Assembly (NCBI RefSeq): GCF_049647105.1
Contig: NZ_JBARWZ010000155.1
Span: forward strand, 1 to 64,000
From: Actinophytocola sp049647105
GTDB lineage: Bacteria; Actinomycetota; Actinomycetes; Mycobacteriales; Pseudonocardiaceae
Direction of reading: 5' to 3'
DNA: 64,000 bases
In this document: positions 27,595 through 38,388 of the stretch, piece after piece
Position numbering within the stretch: the stretch's first letter is position 1
How the letters are laid out: every line of letters starts with the position of its first letter
Notes under the pieces: generated by a model
Seen by the model: the letters and a program-made list of their open reading frames with translations, nothing else
Database searches by the model: none
What the model was told of the DNA's origin: nothing
Translations under genes and position numbers: made by a program

Positions 27595-29154
27595 ATGACG
27601 ACTTCGCTCCCACACACCCACATCGCACTCCGCGACCTGTCGGCACTGACCGCAGGCATCCCGTACATGATCGGCTTCCCGCCGAAGGACTCGTTGGTGC
27701 TGTTCACGTTCACCCGGGGTCCGGCGCTGACGATGGCCACGACGATGAGAGCGGACCTGCCCGCGCCCGGACACGTCGACGCTGTCGCCGACCACCTGGT
27801 CGCGGCGGCGGCCATGAACGAGGCTGCCGCGGTACTGGCCGTGCTCATCGGTGGCACGCAAGAGGAACACCGTCCTCTGGTCGACGCACTGAGCGAACGC
27901 CTCGCCGCCAAGGACATCCTGCTCGTGCACGCCAGCTGGGTACGCACCATCACCCATGGCGAACGCTGGCGGTGCTACCTCGATCCCCAGTGCACGGCCG
28001 AGATCCCGGACCCACAGACATCGACGTGGGCGGTCGCGAGCGCGATCGCGGGGGACCCGATGTACCGCGACCGCGAGGACATGGCGACACAACTGGCACC
28101 CGACCCACCGAAAACCCTTGCGAGAAGGGAAGAACTACTCGACACGCACCTCAGGAGCCCGCAGAGTCAGTACACGGAGGCGGACCTGGTGGCAGACGTA
28201 GCCATGGTCACGAGCATGCTGACCGAAGCAGAGGCGACACCGGACCTGCCGGTGCTGAACGACCGCCAGGTGGTGCGCCTGGCGCGAGCACTGTCCCACC
28301 CGGAGGTGAAGGACGAGTGCATCGCGGCGGCGCTGACGGCAACCCCGCACGCGGCGGAACGCCTGTGGACGGTGCTGATCCGCGCGCTGCCAGCCCCGGA
28401 ACGAGCGGAACCGGCGGTGCTGCTGGCAATGTCGGCGTACCTGCGCGGCGCGGGTGTCCTGGCGGCACTGGCCGTACGAACGGCGTTGGACGCCAACCCG
28501 GCCCACGCAATGGCGTTGTTGCTTGACCAGGCCCTCAGCCACCCTGTCCCAGCCCACCACCTGCGAACGCTGCTGATGAAGAGCATCCTGAGAAACGAGG
28601 GCCTCGCAGACGACACCCTGGACGACGATCCTCCATGGGAGACAACCCCATCACCACAACAACCCACGTCACCGAAGGAGGACCCACCCCGCCCCGACAA
28701 CCCACCCGACACGGAGCCACCTCGCACGGACCGGCCACCCAGCAACGCCGAGCGCGCCAGCATGAACGAGCCATCCAACAACGACGGGCCACCCAGCAAC
28801 GCCGAGCGCGCCAGCATGAACGAGCCGTCCAGCAGCGACGGGTCGCCCAGCGCGGACGGGCGACCCGCCAACGACCGGCGACCCGGCAACGGCGGGCCGC
28901 TTCGTGCGGGCGGACCGCCCCGCGCCGACGAAACGTCCGGCGTGGTCGGGCCGCCCGGCAACGCCGAGCCGCCCGATCCGCCGTCCTCGGAAGCCGCCGC
29001 GTTTCCAGGTTCCGGCTCGCTGCTTCCCGAACACGCACCGGGTGCGCTGAACGTCCGCACGGCAGCCACTCTGGGGCTACTCGCCCCCGCGCGGCCCACG
29101 GTCAACCCGCTGACCGAGTGCCTGCCCCCGTGGCCGGGAGGTGATGGTGAGTGA
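27595..29154 (+). CDS. DUF4192 domain protein with repetitive acidic/Pro-rich C-terminus
   Basis: 519 aa. Residues 1-340 form the actinobacterial DUF4192 domain (LSALTAGIPYMIGF.PKDSLVL at the N-terminus, Ala-rich helices after). From about residue 345 the chain is low complexity (Pro/Ser/Asn/Asp/Arg) and includes an exact-looking 54-nt tandem duplication (SNAERASMNEPS twice). The last 40 residues (ATLGLLAPARPTVNPL) look folded again. ATG 27595. No known biochemical role. Confidence 0.8.
   Translation: MTTSLPHTHIALRDLSALTAGIPYMIGFPPKDSLVLFTFTRGPALTMATTMRADLPAPGHVDAVADHLVAAAAMNEAAAVLAVLIGGTQEEHRPLVDALSERLAAKDILLVHASWVRTITHGERWRCYLDPQCTAEIPDPQTSTWAVASAIAGDPMYRDREDMATQLAPDPPKTLARREELLDTHLRSPQSQYTEADLVADVAMVTSMLTEAEATPDLPVLNDRQVVRLARALSHPEVKDECIAAALTATPHAAERLWTVLIRALPAPERAEPAVLLAMSAYLRGAGVLAALAVRTALDANPAHAMALLLDQALSHPVPAHHLRTLLMKSILRNEGLADDTLDDDPPWETTPSPQQPTSPKEDPPRPDNPPDTEPPRTDRPPSNAERASMNEPSNNDGPPSNAERASMNEPSSSDGSPSADGRPANDRRPGNGGPLRAGGPPRADETSGVVGPPGNAEPPDPPSSEAAAFPGSGSLLPEHAPGALNVRTAATLGLLAPARPTVNPLTECLPPWPGGDGE
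28736..28840 (+). repeat. 54-nt (18-aa) in-frame tandem repeat in the DUF4192 gene
   Basis: The segment from 28741 recurs at 28795 with few changes; a degenerate third copy follows. It encodes PPSNAERASMNEPS repeats in the disordered tail. Confidence 0.85.
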
Positions 29155-29185
29155 TCAACACAAGCCTTGGGCGCCGCCGAGCCGG

Positions 29186-30148
29186 TCAGAGGGCGGAGCG
29201 GGCCTGCGTGAACTCCCACGCGTCGCCGACGATGGTGTCCAGGTCCACGTGTTCCGGCTTCCAGCCCAGTTCGTCGCGGGCGAGGTCGCTGGAGGCGATC
29301 AGGGTGGGTGGGTCGCCGGGCCTGCGGTCCTTGATCTCGGCGGGGATCGGGTGTCCGGTCACCTTGCGGCAGGTCTCGATGACCTCGCGGACGGAGAAGC
29401 CGGTGCCGCTGCCCAGGTTGTAGATGTCGTGGCTGCCCGGCTTCGCGTGTTCGAGGGCGAGCAGGTGTGCCTCGGCGAGGTCGGCGACGTGGATGTAGTC
29501 GCGGACGCAGGTGCCGTCGGCGGTCGGGTAGTCCTCGCCGTAGACGTGGATCGCCTCGCGTTGGCCAAGGGCGACCTGCAGGACCAGCGGGATGAGGTGG
29601 GTCTCTGTGGTGTGGCGCTCGCCGTAGCCGCCCCACGCGCCCGCGACGTTGAAGTACCGCAGGCTCACCGCACCCAGCCCGTGTGCCTGCGCATAGGAGG
29701 TGATGGCGTGATCGATGGCGAGCTTGGTGGCGCCATAGGTGTTGGTGGGGCGCGTCGGCGCGGTCTCGACGATCGGGACCACCTCGGCCTGCCCGTACAC
29801 GGCGGCCGTGGACGAGAACACGAGTCGTGGCGTCCCGGAGGCGCGCACGGCCTCGAGCAGACGAAGGGAGGTGAGCACGTTGCCGTCCCAGTACTTCCTG
29901 GGGTCCTGCATCGACTCGGCGACCAGTGACTTCGCGGCGAAGTGGAGCACGCCGTCGAAGCCTTCCGCGAGCAGGCCTTCCGCGGCCTCGGCCAGGTCCG
30001 CCTGGACGAATCGGCAGCCCTCTGGCACGGCGTCGGCGTGGCCGGTCGACAGGTCGTCCAGCACGACGACCTCGTGGCCGGCCTTCAGCAGCCGCGCCGC
30101 GCACACGCTTCCGACATACCCTGCCCCGCCCGTCACGAGCAGCTTCAC
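29186..30148 (-). CDS. galE: UDP-glucose 4-epimerase GalE
   Basis: Interconverts UDP-glucose and UDP-galactose (320 aa). NAD-binding GGAGYVGS near residues 7-14; catalytic Ser in FSSTAAVYG and YGATK as YxxxK. GTG 30148 with GGAG upstream; the longer open frame to 30409 overlaps galK. It is last in ideR-galK-galE; coupling of a dtxR-type gene to galE is known in corynebacteria. Confidence 0.94.
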   Translation of the reverse strand: MKLLVTGGAGYVGSVCAARLLKAGHEVVVLDDLSTGHADAVPEGCRFVQADLAEAAEGLLAEGFDGVLHFAAKSLVAESMQDPRKYWDGNVLTSLRLLEAVRASGTPRLVFSSTAAVYGQAEVVPIVETAPTRPTNTYGATKLAIDHAITSYAQAHGLGAVSLRYFNVAGAWGGYGERHTTETHLIPLVLQVALGQREAIHVYGEDYPTADGTCVRDYIHVADLAEAHLLALEHAKPGSHDIYNLGSGTGFSVREVIETCRKVTGHPIPAEIKDRRPGDPPTLIASSDLARDELGWKPEHVDLDTIVGDAWEFTQARSAL

Positions 30149-30186
30149 CACGTTCTCCGTTTCGTCTGCGACATATTCGACAAAGC

Positions 30187-31545
<1,359 letters not shown>

Positions 31546-31559
31546 GTGGCCGGGGTCGC

Positions 31560-32255
31560 CTACTTCGCGCGGGCGAGCACGGCGTGCAGCACGGTCGGCG
31601 CGACCAGCGCCGAGCTGCGCTCGCCGCTGACCTCGATCGTGTGGCCTTCGCCCTTGGACGGGCCGACCTGCACGGTCTGGCCCGGGATCACGCCGACCTC
31701 CTTGAGCTCGGCCATGAGGTCCGGGTCGAGCTGCACGTGCTCGGCGATGCGGCGGACCTCGACCTTGCCGCCGCCGCGGCGGGCGACGTCGTCCATGCGG
31801 ACCAGGTCGGCCTCCACCGGCGGGGCGGGCTCGCCCTCGCCGAGCTTGTCCAGACCGGGGATCGGGTTGCCGTAGGGCGACGTGGTCGGGTGGCCGAGCA
31901 GCTTCACCAGCTTGCGCTCGACGGCCTCGCTCATCACGTGCTCCCAGCGGCACGCCTCACTGTGGACGTGCTCCCACTCCAGACCGATGACGTCGACCAG
32001 GAGGCGCTCGGCGAGGCGGTGCTTGCGCATCACCGTGATGGCGAGGGCGCGGCCGTGATCGGTGAGCTCCAGGTGCCGGTCGCCCGCGACGACGACCAAG
32101 CCGTCCCGTTCCATGCGGCCGACGGTCTGGCTGACGGTCGGACCGCTCTGACCGAGGCGCTCGGCGAGCCTGGCGCGCAGCGGGACGACGCCCTCCTCCT
32201 CGAGCTCGTAGATCGTCTTGAGGTACATCTCGGTGGTGTCGATGAGCTCGTTCAC
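31560..32255 (-). CDS. ideR: Iron-dependent repressor IdeR/DtxR
   Basis: Fe(II)-activated repressor of iron uptake and storage genes (231 aa). With GTG 32255 the metal ligands fall exactly at the M. tuberculosis IdeR positions: His79, Glu83, His98 (ancillary) and Met10, Cys102, Glu105, His106 (primary). The HTH (QSGPTVSQTVGRMERDGL) and the C-terminal SH3-like domain are present. The annotated open frame to 32318 lacks family support. Confidence 0.94.
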   Translation of the reverse strand: MNELIDTTEMYLKTIYELEEEGVVPLRARLAERLGQSGPTVSQTVGRMERDGLVVVAGDRHLELTDHGRALAITVMRKHRLAERLLVDVIGLEWEHVHSEACRWEHVMSEAVERKLVKLLGHPTTSPYGNPIPGLDKLGEGEPAPPVEADLVRMDDVARRGGGKVEVRRIAEHVQLDPDLMAELKEVGVIPGQTVQVGPSKGEGHTIEVSGERSSALVAPTVLHAVLARAK

Positions 32256-32382
32256 GCCGTTCCCCTTCGTCGTCAACCATGTTAGTCGCTCGTCCGGGTG
32301 GAGCAGTGTGGCGGTCACGGGCAGTAAACGGGTGCCGCTGCGGGACAGGGCACGGCAGTTCGGGTGAGTGGAGAATAGCCGG

Positions 32383-33228
32383 GTGACTACTCCGTTGGTG
32401 TCGTGTGCCGACCTCGCTGTGTCGCTGTCCTCCTCGGCTCCGCCGACGCTTCTCGACGTGCGCTGGCGCCTCGGTGGCCTGCCCGGCCGGGACGACTACG
32501 ACCGAGGGCACCTGCCCGGTGCTGTGTTCCTCGACCTCGACACCGACCTCGCCGCGCCGCCGGGCCCCGGCGGCAGGCACCCGTTGCCCTCGCCAGCGGA
32601 GCTGGAGCGGGTACTGCGGGCCGCCGGTGTCCGGGACGGTCACCCGGTCGTGGCCTACGACGCGGACAACGGCTCGATCGCCGCCCGCCTGTGGTGGCTG
32701 CTGCGCTGGGCGGGCCACGATCGGGTCCGCGTACTCGACGGCGGGTTCGCCGCGTGGCAGGCGGAGGGGCGGCCGGTGACCACCGGCGTGCCCGTGCCGG
32801 ACGAGGGCGACGTCACCGTCCGGCCGGGACAGTTGCCGGTCGTCGACGCCGACGGTGCGGCCGGGCTGGCACGCACGGGCCTGTTGCTGGACGCTCGCGC
32901 GCCGGAGCGCTACCGGGGCGACGTGGAGCCGATCGACCCTGAGGCGGGGCACGTGCCGGGGGCGGTCAACGCGCCGTTCTCCGCCCACACGGGACCGGAC
33001 GGCCGTTGGCGCACACCGGAGGAGCTGGCCGCTCACTTCGCAGGCCTTGGCGTCCTCGGCGACCAGCCGGTCGGCGCGTACTGCGGCTCCGGTGTCACCG
33101 CCACCTCGGTGCTGCTCGCGCTCGAGGTCGCCGGGGTGACGGACAGGGCCGCCCTGTACGCGGGGTCGTGGTCCAACTGGAGCGCGGACCCGGACCGGCC
33201 GGTGGCCACGGGCGACGCACCCGGCTGA
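32383..33228 (+). CDS. Thiosulfate/3-mercaptopyruvate sulfurtransferase (SseA-like)
   Basis: Two rhodanese domains in 281 aa: an inactive N-terminal domain (LLDVRW..DYDRGHLPGAVFLD) and a catalytic C-terminal one with Cys in AYCGSGVTA. GTG 32383 has GGAG upstream. It faces acuC in the same direction but with its own gap of 72 nt. Confidence 0.88.
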   Translation: MTTPLVSCADLAVSLSSSAPPTLLDVRWRLGGLPGRDDYDRGHLPGAVFLDLDTDLAAPPGPGGRHPLPSPAELERVLRAAGVRDGHPVVAYDADNGSIAARLWWLLRWAGHDRVRVLDGGFAAWQAEGRPVTTGVPVPDEGDVTVRPGQLPVVDADGAAGLARTGLLLDARAPERYRGDVEPIDPEAGHVPGAVNAPFSAHTGPDGRWRTPEELAAHFAGLGVLGDQPVGAYCGSGVTATSVLLALEVAGVTDRAALYAGSWSNWSADPDRPVATGDAPG

Positions 33229-33233
33229 TGGAC

Positions 33234-33243
33234 CTGTATACAG
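33234..33243. promoter_or_regulatory. Possible GntR-type operator upstream of acuC
   Basis: CTGTATACAG, a perfect 10-bp palindrome, 57 nt before acuC. TGTATACA cores are common in GntR/FadR-class operators; the binder is not encoded nearby, so this is weak. Confidence 0.3.
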
Positions 33244-33300
33244 AATGCAACATGCCTCGGTGACCGGCCGGGGCCACCTCGTCTCGATTAGGGTTGCGTC

Positions 33301-34476
33301 ATGGGCTTGCCTGGATCGGTCGTGTGGGACTCCGCCTTGCTCGGTTACGACCTCGGCGGCGAGCATCCGCTGCACCCGGTCAGGCTCGACCTGACCATCC
33401 GGCTCGCGTCCGCGCTCGGGGTCCTCGACGGGGTCGAGCTGCTCGTCCCGCAGGAGGCCACGGACGCCGAGATCGAGCGCATCCACGACGCCGGGTACGT
33501 CGCCGCCGTGCGGGAGGCGCCGATGGCCGGGTGGGACGTCGGGCACGGGCTCGGCACCCCGGACAACCCCGTGTTCGCCGACATGCACGAGGCGTCTGCC
33601 AGGGTCGTCGGCTCCTCGCTGCTCGCCGCGCGGCAGATCGCGAGCGGGGCGACGAAGCGGGCGGTCGGCATCGCGGGCGGGCTGCACCACGCGATGCGCG
33701 ACCACGCGCACGGCTTCTGTGTCTACAACGACCTCGCCGTGGCCATCTCCTGGTTGCTGGACAACGGGTACGAGCGCATCGCGTACCTCGACACCGACGT
33801 CCACCACGGCGACGGGGTGCAGGCCGCCTTCTACGACGACCCCCGCGTGCTGACGATCTCCCTGCACCAGAACCCGCTGACGCTCTTCCCCGGCACCGGC
33901 TTCGCCGACGAGACCGGCGGGCCGAACGCCCCTGGCAGCGCCGTCAACGTGCCCTTGCCGCCCAACACAGGCGACCGCGCGTGGCTGCGGGCCTTCCACG
34001 CGGTCGTCCCGTCGCTGCTCGGTGAGTTCCAGCCCCAACTGCTCGTCAGCCAGTGCGGTGTGGACACCCATCAGGAGGACCCACTCGCGTCGCTGTCACT
34101 GTCCGTCGACGGGCACCGCACGATCTACCGGACCGTGCGCGACCTCGCGGAGCGGTACGCGGGTGGCAACTGGCTCGCCGCGGGCGGGGGCGGCTACGCG
34201 CTCCTGCGTGTCGTGCCGCGGTCATGGACCCACCTGATCGCGACCGTGCTGGACCGGGACGTCTCCGTCGACACCACGCTGCCGAGCGAGTGGACCCGTT
34301 TCGTCGACAAGATCGCGCCCACCGCCGAGCTGCCGCTCACCATGAGCGACGGCAAGAGCGTCGACTTCGAGCCGTGGGACGGCGAGGACGGCGAGCGGGT
34401 CGACAGCATCATCAAGGAGGTCCGGCGCGCGGTCTTCCCGCTGCACGGCCTCGATCCCGACGATCCGAGAGACTGA
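33301..34476 (+). CDS. acuC: Acetoin utilization protein AcuC (class I-type lysine deacetylase)
   Basis: Zn-dependent deacetylase of the arginase/HDAC fold (391 aa). Catalytic tandem His in GGLHHAMRD, the metal-binding DTDVHHGDG stretch, and the GGGGYAL loop are all present. It is 3 nt from an acetyltransferase gene; together they likely acetylate and deacetylate acetyl-CoA synthetase, the known role of the AcuA/AcuC pair. Confidence 0.93.
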   Translation: MGLPGSVVWDSALLGYDLGGEHPLHPVRLDLTIRLASALGVLDGVELLVPQEATDAEIERIHDAGYVAAVREAPMAGWDVGHGLGTPDNPVFADMHEASARVVGSSLLAARQIASGATKRAVGIAGGLHHAMRDHAHGFCVYNDLAVAISWLLDNGYERIAYLDTDVHHGDGVQAAFYDDPRVLTISLHQNPLTLFPGTGFADETGGPNAPGSAVNVPLPPNTGDRAWLRAFHAVVPSLLGEFQPQLLVSQCGVDTHQEDPLASLSLSVDGHRTIYRTVRDLAERYAGGNWLAAGGGGYALLRVVPRSWTHLIATVLDRDVSVDTTLPSEWTRFVDKIAPTAELPLTMSDGKSVDFEPWDGEDGERVDSIIKEVRRAVFPLHGLDPDDPRD

Positions 34477-34479
34477 CCC

Positions 34480-37179
34480 ATGTCAGCCGGCCAGCGGGAC
34501 CCGTTCGACTACCCCAGGGACTGGGAGGCCGACGTGGTGCTGTCCGACGGCGGCACCGTGCACCTGCGGCCGATCGTGCCGAGCGATGGTGACGCGCTGC
34601 TCGCCTTCCACGGCCGCATGTCCGAACGCACCCGCTACCTGCGGTACTTCGGCGCGTACCCGCAGATCCCGCCACGCGACCTCGAGCGGTTCACCACGGT
34701 CGACCACCACGACCGGGTCGCGTTCGTCGCGCTGCTCGGCGACGACATCGTCGCCGTGGCCCGCTACGAGCGCATCGACCACGGGCCGACCGCGGAGGTC
34801 GCGTTCGTTGTCGAGGACCGGCACCAGAGCCGGGGCCTCGGACCGATCCTGCTGGAACACCTCGCCGCCGCGGCGCGGGAGAGCGGGATCCCGCGGTTCG
34901 TCGCCGAGGTGCTCGCCGAGAACTCCGCCATGCTCGGCGTGTTCCGCGCAGCGGGCTACCAGGTCACCCGCGAGATGGAAGAGGGCGTCTTCCACCTGGA
35001 GTTCGCCATCGACCCCACCGAGGAGGCGGTCGCGGTCGCCCGGTCAAGGGAGCAGGCGGCGGAGGCGCGCAGCGTGCACAACCTGCTGCACCCGACGTCG
35101 GTCGCGCTGATCGGCGCCTCCACCGACCCGGACAAGATCGGCTACGCGGTGCTCGGGAACCTCCTGCGGGCCGACTTCGCCGGGCCCGTCTTCCCCGTGA
35201 ACGCCGAGCACTCGTCGGTGCGCGGGGTGCGGGCGTACGCGAGCGTCCTCGACATCCCCGACCCCGTCGACCTCGCGGTGGTGGCGGTGCCCGCCGAGCA
35301 CATGGACGAGGTGATGGACGCCTGCCTCGCCAAGGGCGTCAAAGCGCTCGTGGTGATCTCGTCGGGCTTCGGCGAGACCGGGCCCGCCGGTGAGGGTGCC
35401 GAGCGCAGGCTGGTCACCGAGGCACGGGCACACGGCATGCGGGTCGTCGGGCCCAACGCGCTCGGTGTGGTCAACACCGACCCGGCCGTGCGCCTCAACG
35501 CGACGCTCGCACCGAAGCTGCCGGGCCACGGCCGCAGCGGGTTCTTCAGCCAGTCCGGTGCGCTCGGTACCGCGATCCTCGCCGACGCCGCCGCACGTGG
35601 GCTCGGCCTGTCGACGTTCGTGTCCGCTGGCAACCGCGCCGACGTCTCTGGCAACGACCTGCTGCAGTACTGGGAGACCGACCCGGCGACCGACGTGGTG
35701 TTGTTGTACCTGGAGTCGTTCGGCAACCCGCGCAAGTTCGCGCGGCTCGCACGCAGGCTCGGCCGGGTCAAGCCGATCGTCGCGGTGAAGTCGGGCCGCA
35801 ACGCCGTGGTGCCCGCGCTGGCGGCGACGTCGGTCGAGGTCGACGACGCGAGCGTGCAGGCCCTGTTCGAGCAGGCGGGCGTCATCCGCGTCGAGTCGAT
35901 CGCGCAGCTCTTCGACACCGCGCTGCTGCTCGCGCACCAGCCACTGCCACGTGGCGGCCGGGTCGCGGTCGTCGGCAACTCGTCCGCGATCGGCGTGCTG
36001 GCCGCCGACGCCGCGCTGGGGCAGGGCCTCGAGCTGGCGGGCCCGCCGGTGGACGTCGGCGCGTCGGCGGGACCGGACGTGCTCGCCGACGCGGTCCGTG
36101 CGCACCTGCGCGGCGACGAGGCCGACGCACTGGTCGTGGTGTTCGTGCCGCCGCTGTCGATTCCCGGCGCCGAGTACGCGCGGGCGCTTCGGGACGCGGC
36201 CGCCGAGGAGGGCGGCACGAAGCCGATAGTGTCGACTTTCCTTGCCACGGAAGGTATTCCGGCCGAGCTGGCGGTGCGTGGCACGGACGGTTCGCCCGCT
36301 CGCGGCTCGATCCCGTCCTATCCGAGCCCGGAACGGGCCGTGCTCGCACTGGCCCGCGCGACCCGGTACGCGGCGTGGCAGTCCGCGCCGAAGGGCGACC
36401 TGGTGCGCCCCGCGGACCTCGACAGCGAGGGTGCCCGCGAGCTGGTGCTGTCCCGGTTGTCCGAGATGGACGGTGAACTCGATGGGCTCGTCGAGCTGAC
36501 GGACGCCGAGGCCGTGCGCCTGTTTTCCTGCTACGGCATCGAGATCGTGCCGCACCGGACCGCCACGTCGGCCGACGAGGCGGTCACCGCGGCCGAGGAG
36601 CTCGGGTACCCGGTGGCGGTGAAGGCCACCGGGGAGCGGTGGTGGCGCCGTCCCGACCTGGAGGGCGTGCGGCTCGACCTGGCGACCTCGGAGGCCGTGC
36701 GAGCCGCGTTCGGAGACCTGGCCGAGCTGGCCGAGGTGGCCGACCTGTACGTGCAGCGCATGGCACCCAAGGGGATCGGCTGCGCGATCGGGCTGCGCGA
36801 CGACCCGTCGTTCGGCGCGCTCGTCTCGTTCGGACTGTCCGGTGTGGTCTCCGACCTGCTCGGCGACCGCGCCTACCGCGCGGTGCCGCTGACCGACGTG
36901 GACGCCGCCGCGCTGGTCCGTGCGCCGAAGGCCGCGCCGCTGCTCACCGGCTACCGCGGCAGCGAACCGGCCGACCTGGACGCGCTGGCGGACCTGGTGC
37001 TGCGGGTCGCCGCGCTCGCCGAGGACGTGCCACAGGTCCGGTGGCTCGCGCTGGAGCCGATCCTGGCGGGCCCGACGGGTGCGCAGGCCGTCGGCGGGCG
37101 GGTGAGGGTCGGGCCGTCGCCGTCGCAGCAGGACAGTGGTCCGCGCAGGCTGCGATCACTGAATTTCATACGAAAGTAG
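34480..37179 (+). CDS. GNAT acetyltransferase fused to NDP-forming acyl-CoA synthetase domain (PatA-like)
   Basis: 899 aa. Residues 1-180 are a GNAT domain with the acetyl-CoA loop RHQSRGLGP near residue 112. The rest is the CoA-binding, ligase-CoA and ATP-grasp architecture of ADP-forming acetyl-CoA synthetases (VALIGASTDPDKIG at about 208; GFFSQSGALGT at about 350). In the ligase part KSGRNAVVPALAATSV replaces the usual KSGR...ASHTG, so the phosphorylated His seems lost and the domain is probably regulatory. GNAT-first order matches Streptomyces PatA. Confidence 0.88.
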   Translation: MSAGQRDPFDYPRDWEADVVLSDGGTVHLRPIVPSDGDALLAFHGRMSERTRYLRYFGAYPQIPPRDLERFTTVDHHDRVAFVALLGDDIVAVARYERIDHGPTAEVAFVVEDRHQSRGLGPILLEHLAAAARESGIPRFVAEVLAENSAMLGVFRAAGYQVTREMEEGVFHLEFAIDPTEEAVAVARSREQAAEARSVHNLLHPTSVALIGASTDPDKIGYAVLGNLLRADFAGPVFPVNAEHSSVRGVRAYASVLDIPDPVDLAVVAVPAEHMDEVMDACLAKGVKALVVISSGFGETGPAGEGAERRLVTEARAHGMRVVGPNALGVVNTDPAVRLNATLAPKLPGHGRSGFFSQSGALGTAILADAAARGLGLSTFVSAGNRADVSGNDLLQYWETDPATDVVLLYLESFGNPRKFARLARRLGRVKPIVAVKSGRNAVVPALAATSVEVDDASVQALFEQAGVIRVESIAQLFDTALLLAHQPLPRGGRVAVVGNSSAIGVLAADAALGQGLELAGPPVDVGASAGPDVLADAVRAHLRGDEADALVVVFVPPLSIPGAEYARALRDAAAEEGGTKPIVSTFLATEGIPAELAVRGTDGSPARGSIPSYPSPERAVLALARATRYAAWQSAPKGDLVRPADLDSEGARELVLSRLSEMDGELDGLVELTDAEAVRLFSCYGIEIVPHRTATSADEAVTAAEELGYPVAVKATGERWWRRPDLEGVRLDLATSEAVRAAFGDLAELAEVADLYVQRMAPKGIGCAIGLRDDPSFGALVSFGLSGVVSDLLGDRAYRAVPLTDVDAAALVRAPKAAPLLTGYRGSEPADLDALADLVLRVAALAEDVPQVRWLALEPILAGPTGAQAVGGRVRVGPSPSQQDSGPRRLRSLNFIRK

Positions 37180-37231
37180 TGTTTGTCGGCCTCTGAGCAA
37201 CCGGCTGTCGCACCCGCCGCGTCCTCTGCAC

Positions 37232-37705
37232 ATGAAACGCCTAGGAACCGTTGTTGGCGCTGGCGTTCTGCTCTTGGTCATGAGCGCTTGCGCCGACACG
37301 CAAGAGAGCCAGGAGCCGGGTGCCGGCTCGAACGAGCCGCCCGCGACGTCGGAGTCGGCCACACCCGATCGTCAGCCGGCGAGGACACCTCCCGCCGGTG
37401 GCGAAGCGGTGGCGAAACCCCAGATCGACAACTCACTGTTGCCGAAGGGTTACCCGCAGTTGGTGTGGACCGAGGACGACGGGAAGTCCATCGGCGTGGT
37501 CGCCCAGGAGGGCGGCTGCGGCAAGGCCAGCGTGGAGGTGCCGGAACAGACCGACACGCAGGTCGTGGTGCTGATGGTGGAGACACAGCCCGCACAGCCG
37601 AAGGCCTGCACGATGGACCTGCGCTACCCCAAGATCACCACGGAGCTGGACGCGCCGCTTGGCGACCGCACGGTGGTGCTGAAGTCGGAGCAGCGCAAGG
37701 CCTGA
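37232..37705 (+). CDS. Putative lipoprotein, paralogue 1
   Basis: 157 aa. Signal peptide and lipobox-like VMSAC place the lipidated Cys at 20. A disordered Glu/Pro/Ser/Thr stretch precedes a small domain with two cysteines (GGCGKASV, KACTMDL), probably disulfide-bonded, and ends LGDRTVVLK. The 37810 protein has the same plan, so the two are tandem paralogues. Function unknown. Confidence 0.75.
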   Translation: MKRLGTVVGAGVLLLVMSACADTQESQEPGAGSNEPPATSESATPDRQPARTPPAGGEAVAKPQIDNSLLPKGYPQLVWTEDDGKSIGVVAQEGGCGKASVEVPEQTDTQVVVLMVETQPAQPKACTMDLRYPKITTELDAPLGDRTVVLKSEQRKA

Positions 37706-37728
37706 CACAACAGAAGACCTTTCTCCCT

Positions 37729-37767
37729 GGTGCCCGGCCGTGCGACGCCCCCGCGCGGCCGGGCACC
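37729..37767 (+). terminator. Hairpin between the two lipoprotein genes
   Basis: Perfect 12-bp stem GGTGCCCGGCCG (37729-37740) with 37756-37767; loop 15 nt with further pairing. It probably terminates or attenuates transcription after paralogue 1. Confidence 0.65.
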
Positions 37768-37809
37768 GTCTCGTGCAACCAGGACCAGGGCGGCTACCGT
37801 CCTTCCCCC

Positions 37810-38388
37810 ATGAGGGCTTTGCTGACCGCCGCCACCGCGGCACTCGCGCTCGGCGTACTGGCCGGGTGCGGGACCGCGTCCACCCCCGCCGCGTCCGACC
37901 AGAGCGCCACCACCACGTCGGAGCGCCCGTCGAAGACGCCACCGGAGCCGCCGACACCGTCGGACGTGGCCACGCCACAGCCGCCCGAGGCAGGCAAGCC
38001 CCAGAACCCGTCGGGCGGTGAGCCGCCCGTGACCATCGGCCCGAACGGCCCGGTCGTCCCCCCGGGTGTCACCGAGGTGCCATCGGGCCAGGTCGACGCG
38101 ACCGCGCTGCCGCAGTACATCGAGTTCGGCAACAAGGTGTGGCAGTTCGACGACGGTTTCTCGCTGCAGATGTTCGCGGGCGCGAGCAGCGGTTGCTCCG
38201 GCGCGGAGGCCGTGCTCCTCGACCAGTCCGCCGATGCGGTGAAGATCGTCGTGCGCCCGCTGGACCAGCCCCAGGGCGGTCGCCCTGACGACAGCGTGTG
38301 CACCCAGGTCATGACGCCGGTGCCGGTGACGGTCGCCCTCGACCAGCCGCTGCGGGACCGGAAGGTCCTGCTGTCGGCCGGCCGCTAG
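37810..38388 (+). CDS. Putative lipoprotein, paralogue 2
   Basis: 192 aa starting at ATG 37810. Lipobox LAGC (Cys20), then a Pro/Thr/Ser-rich linker of about 70 residues and a small domain with two cysteines (SSGCSGAEAV and DSVCTQVM), closing with LRDRKVLLSAGR. The pattern GC..A.....Q....V.V.V......C......V...LD.PL.DR.V.L is shared with the gene at 37232. Its TAG stop lies in the CTAG at the edge of the palindromic element. Confidence 0.78.
   Translation: MRALLTAATAALALGVLAGCGTASTPAASDQSATTTSERPSKTPPEPPTPSDVATPQPPEAGKPQNPSGGEPPVTIGPNGPVVPPGVTEVPSGQVDATALPQYIEFGNKVWQFDDGFSLQMFAGASSGCSGAEAVLLDQSADAVKIVVRPLDQPQGGRPDDSVCTQVMTPVPVTVALDQPLRDRKVLLSAGR

Noticed and set aside
34486..36555. Long minus-strand ORFs opposite the acetyltransferase
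   Set aside because: Typical GC-rich antisense shadows without domains.
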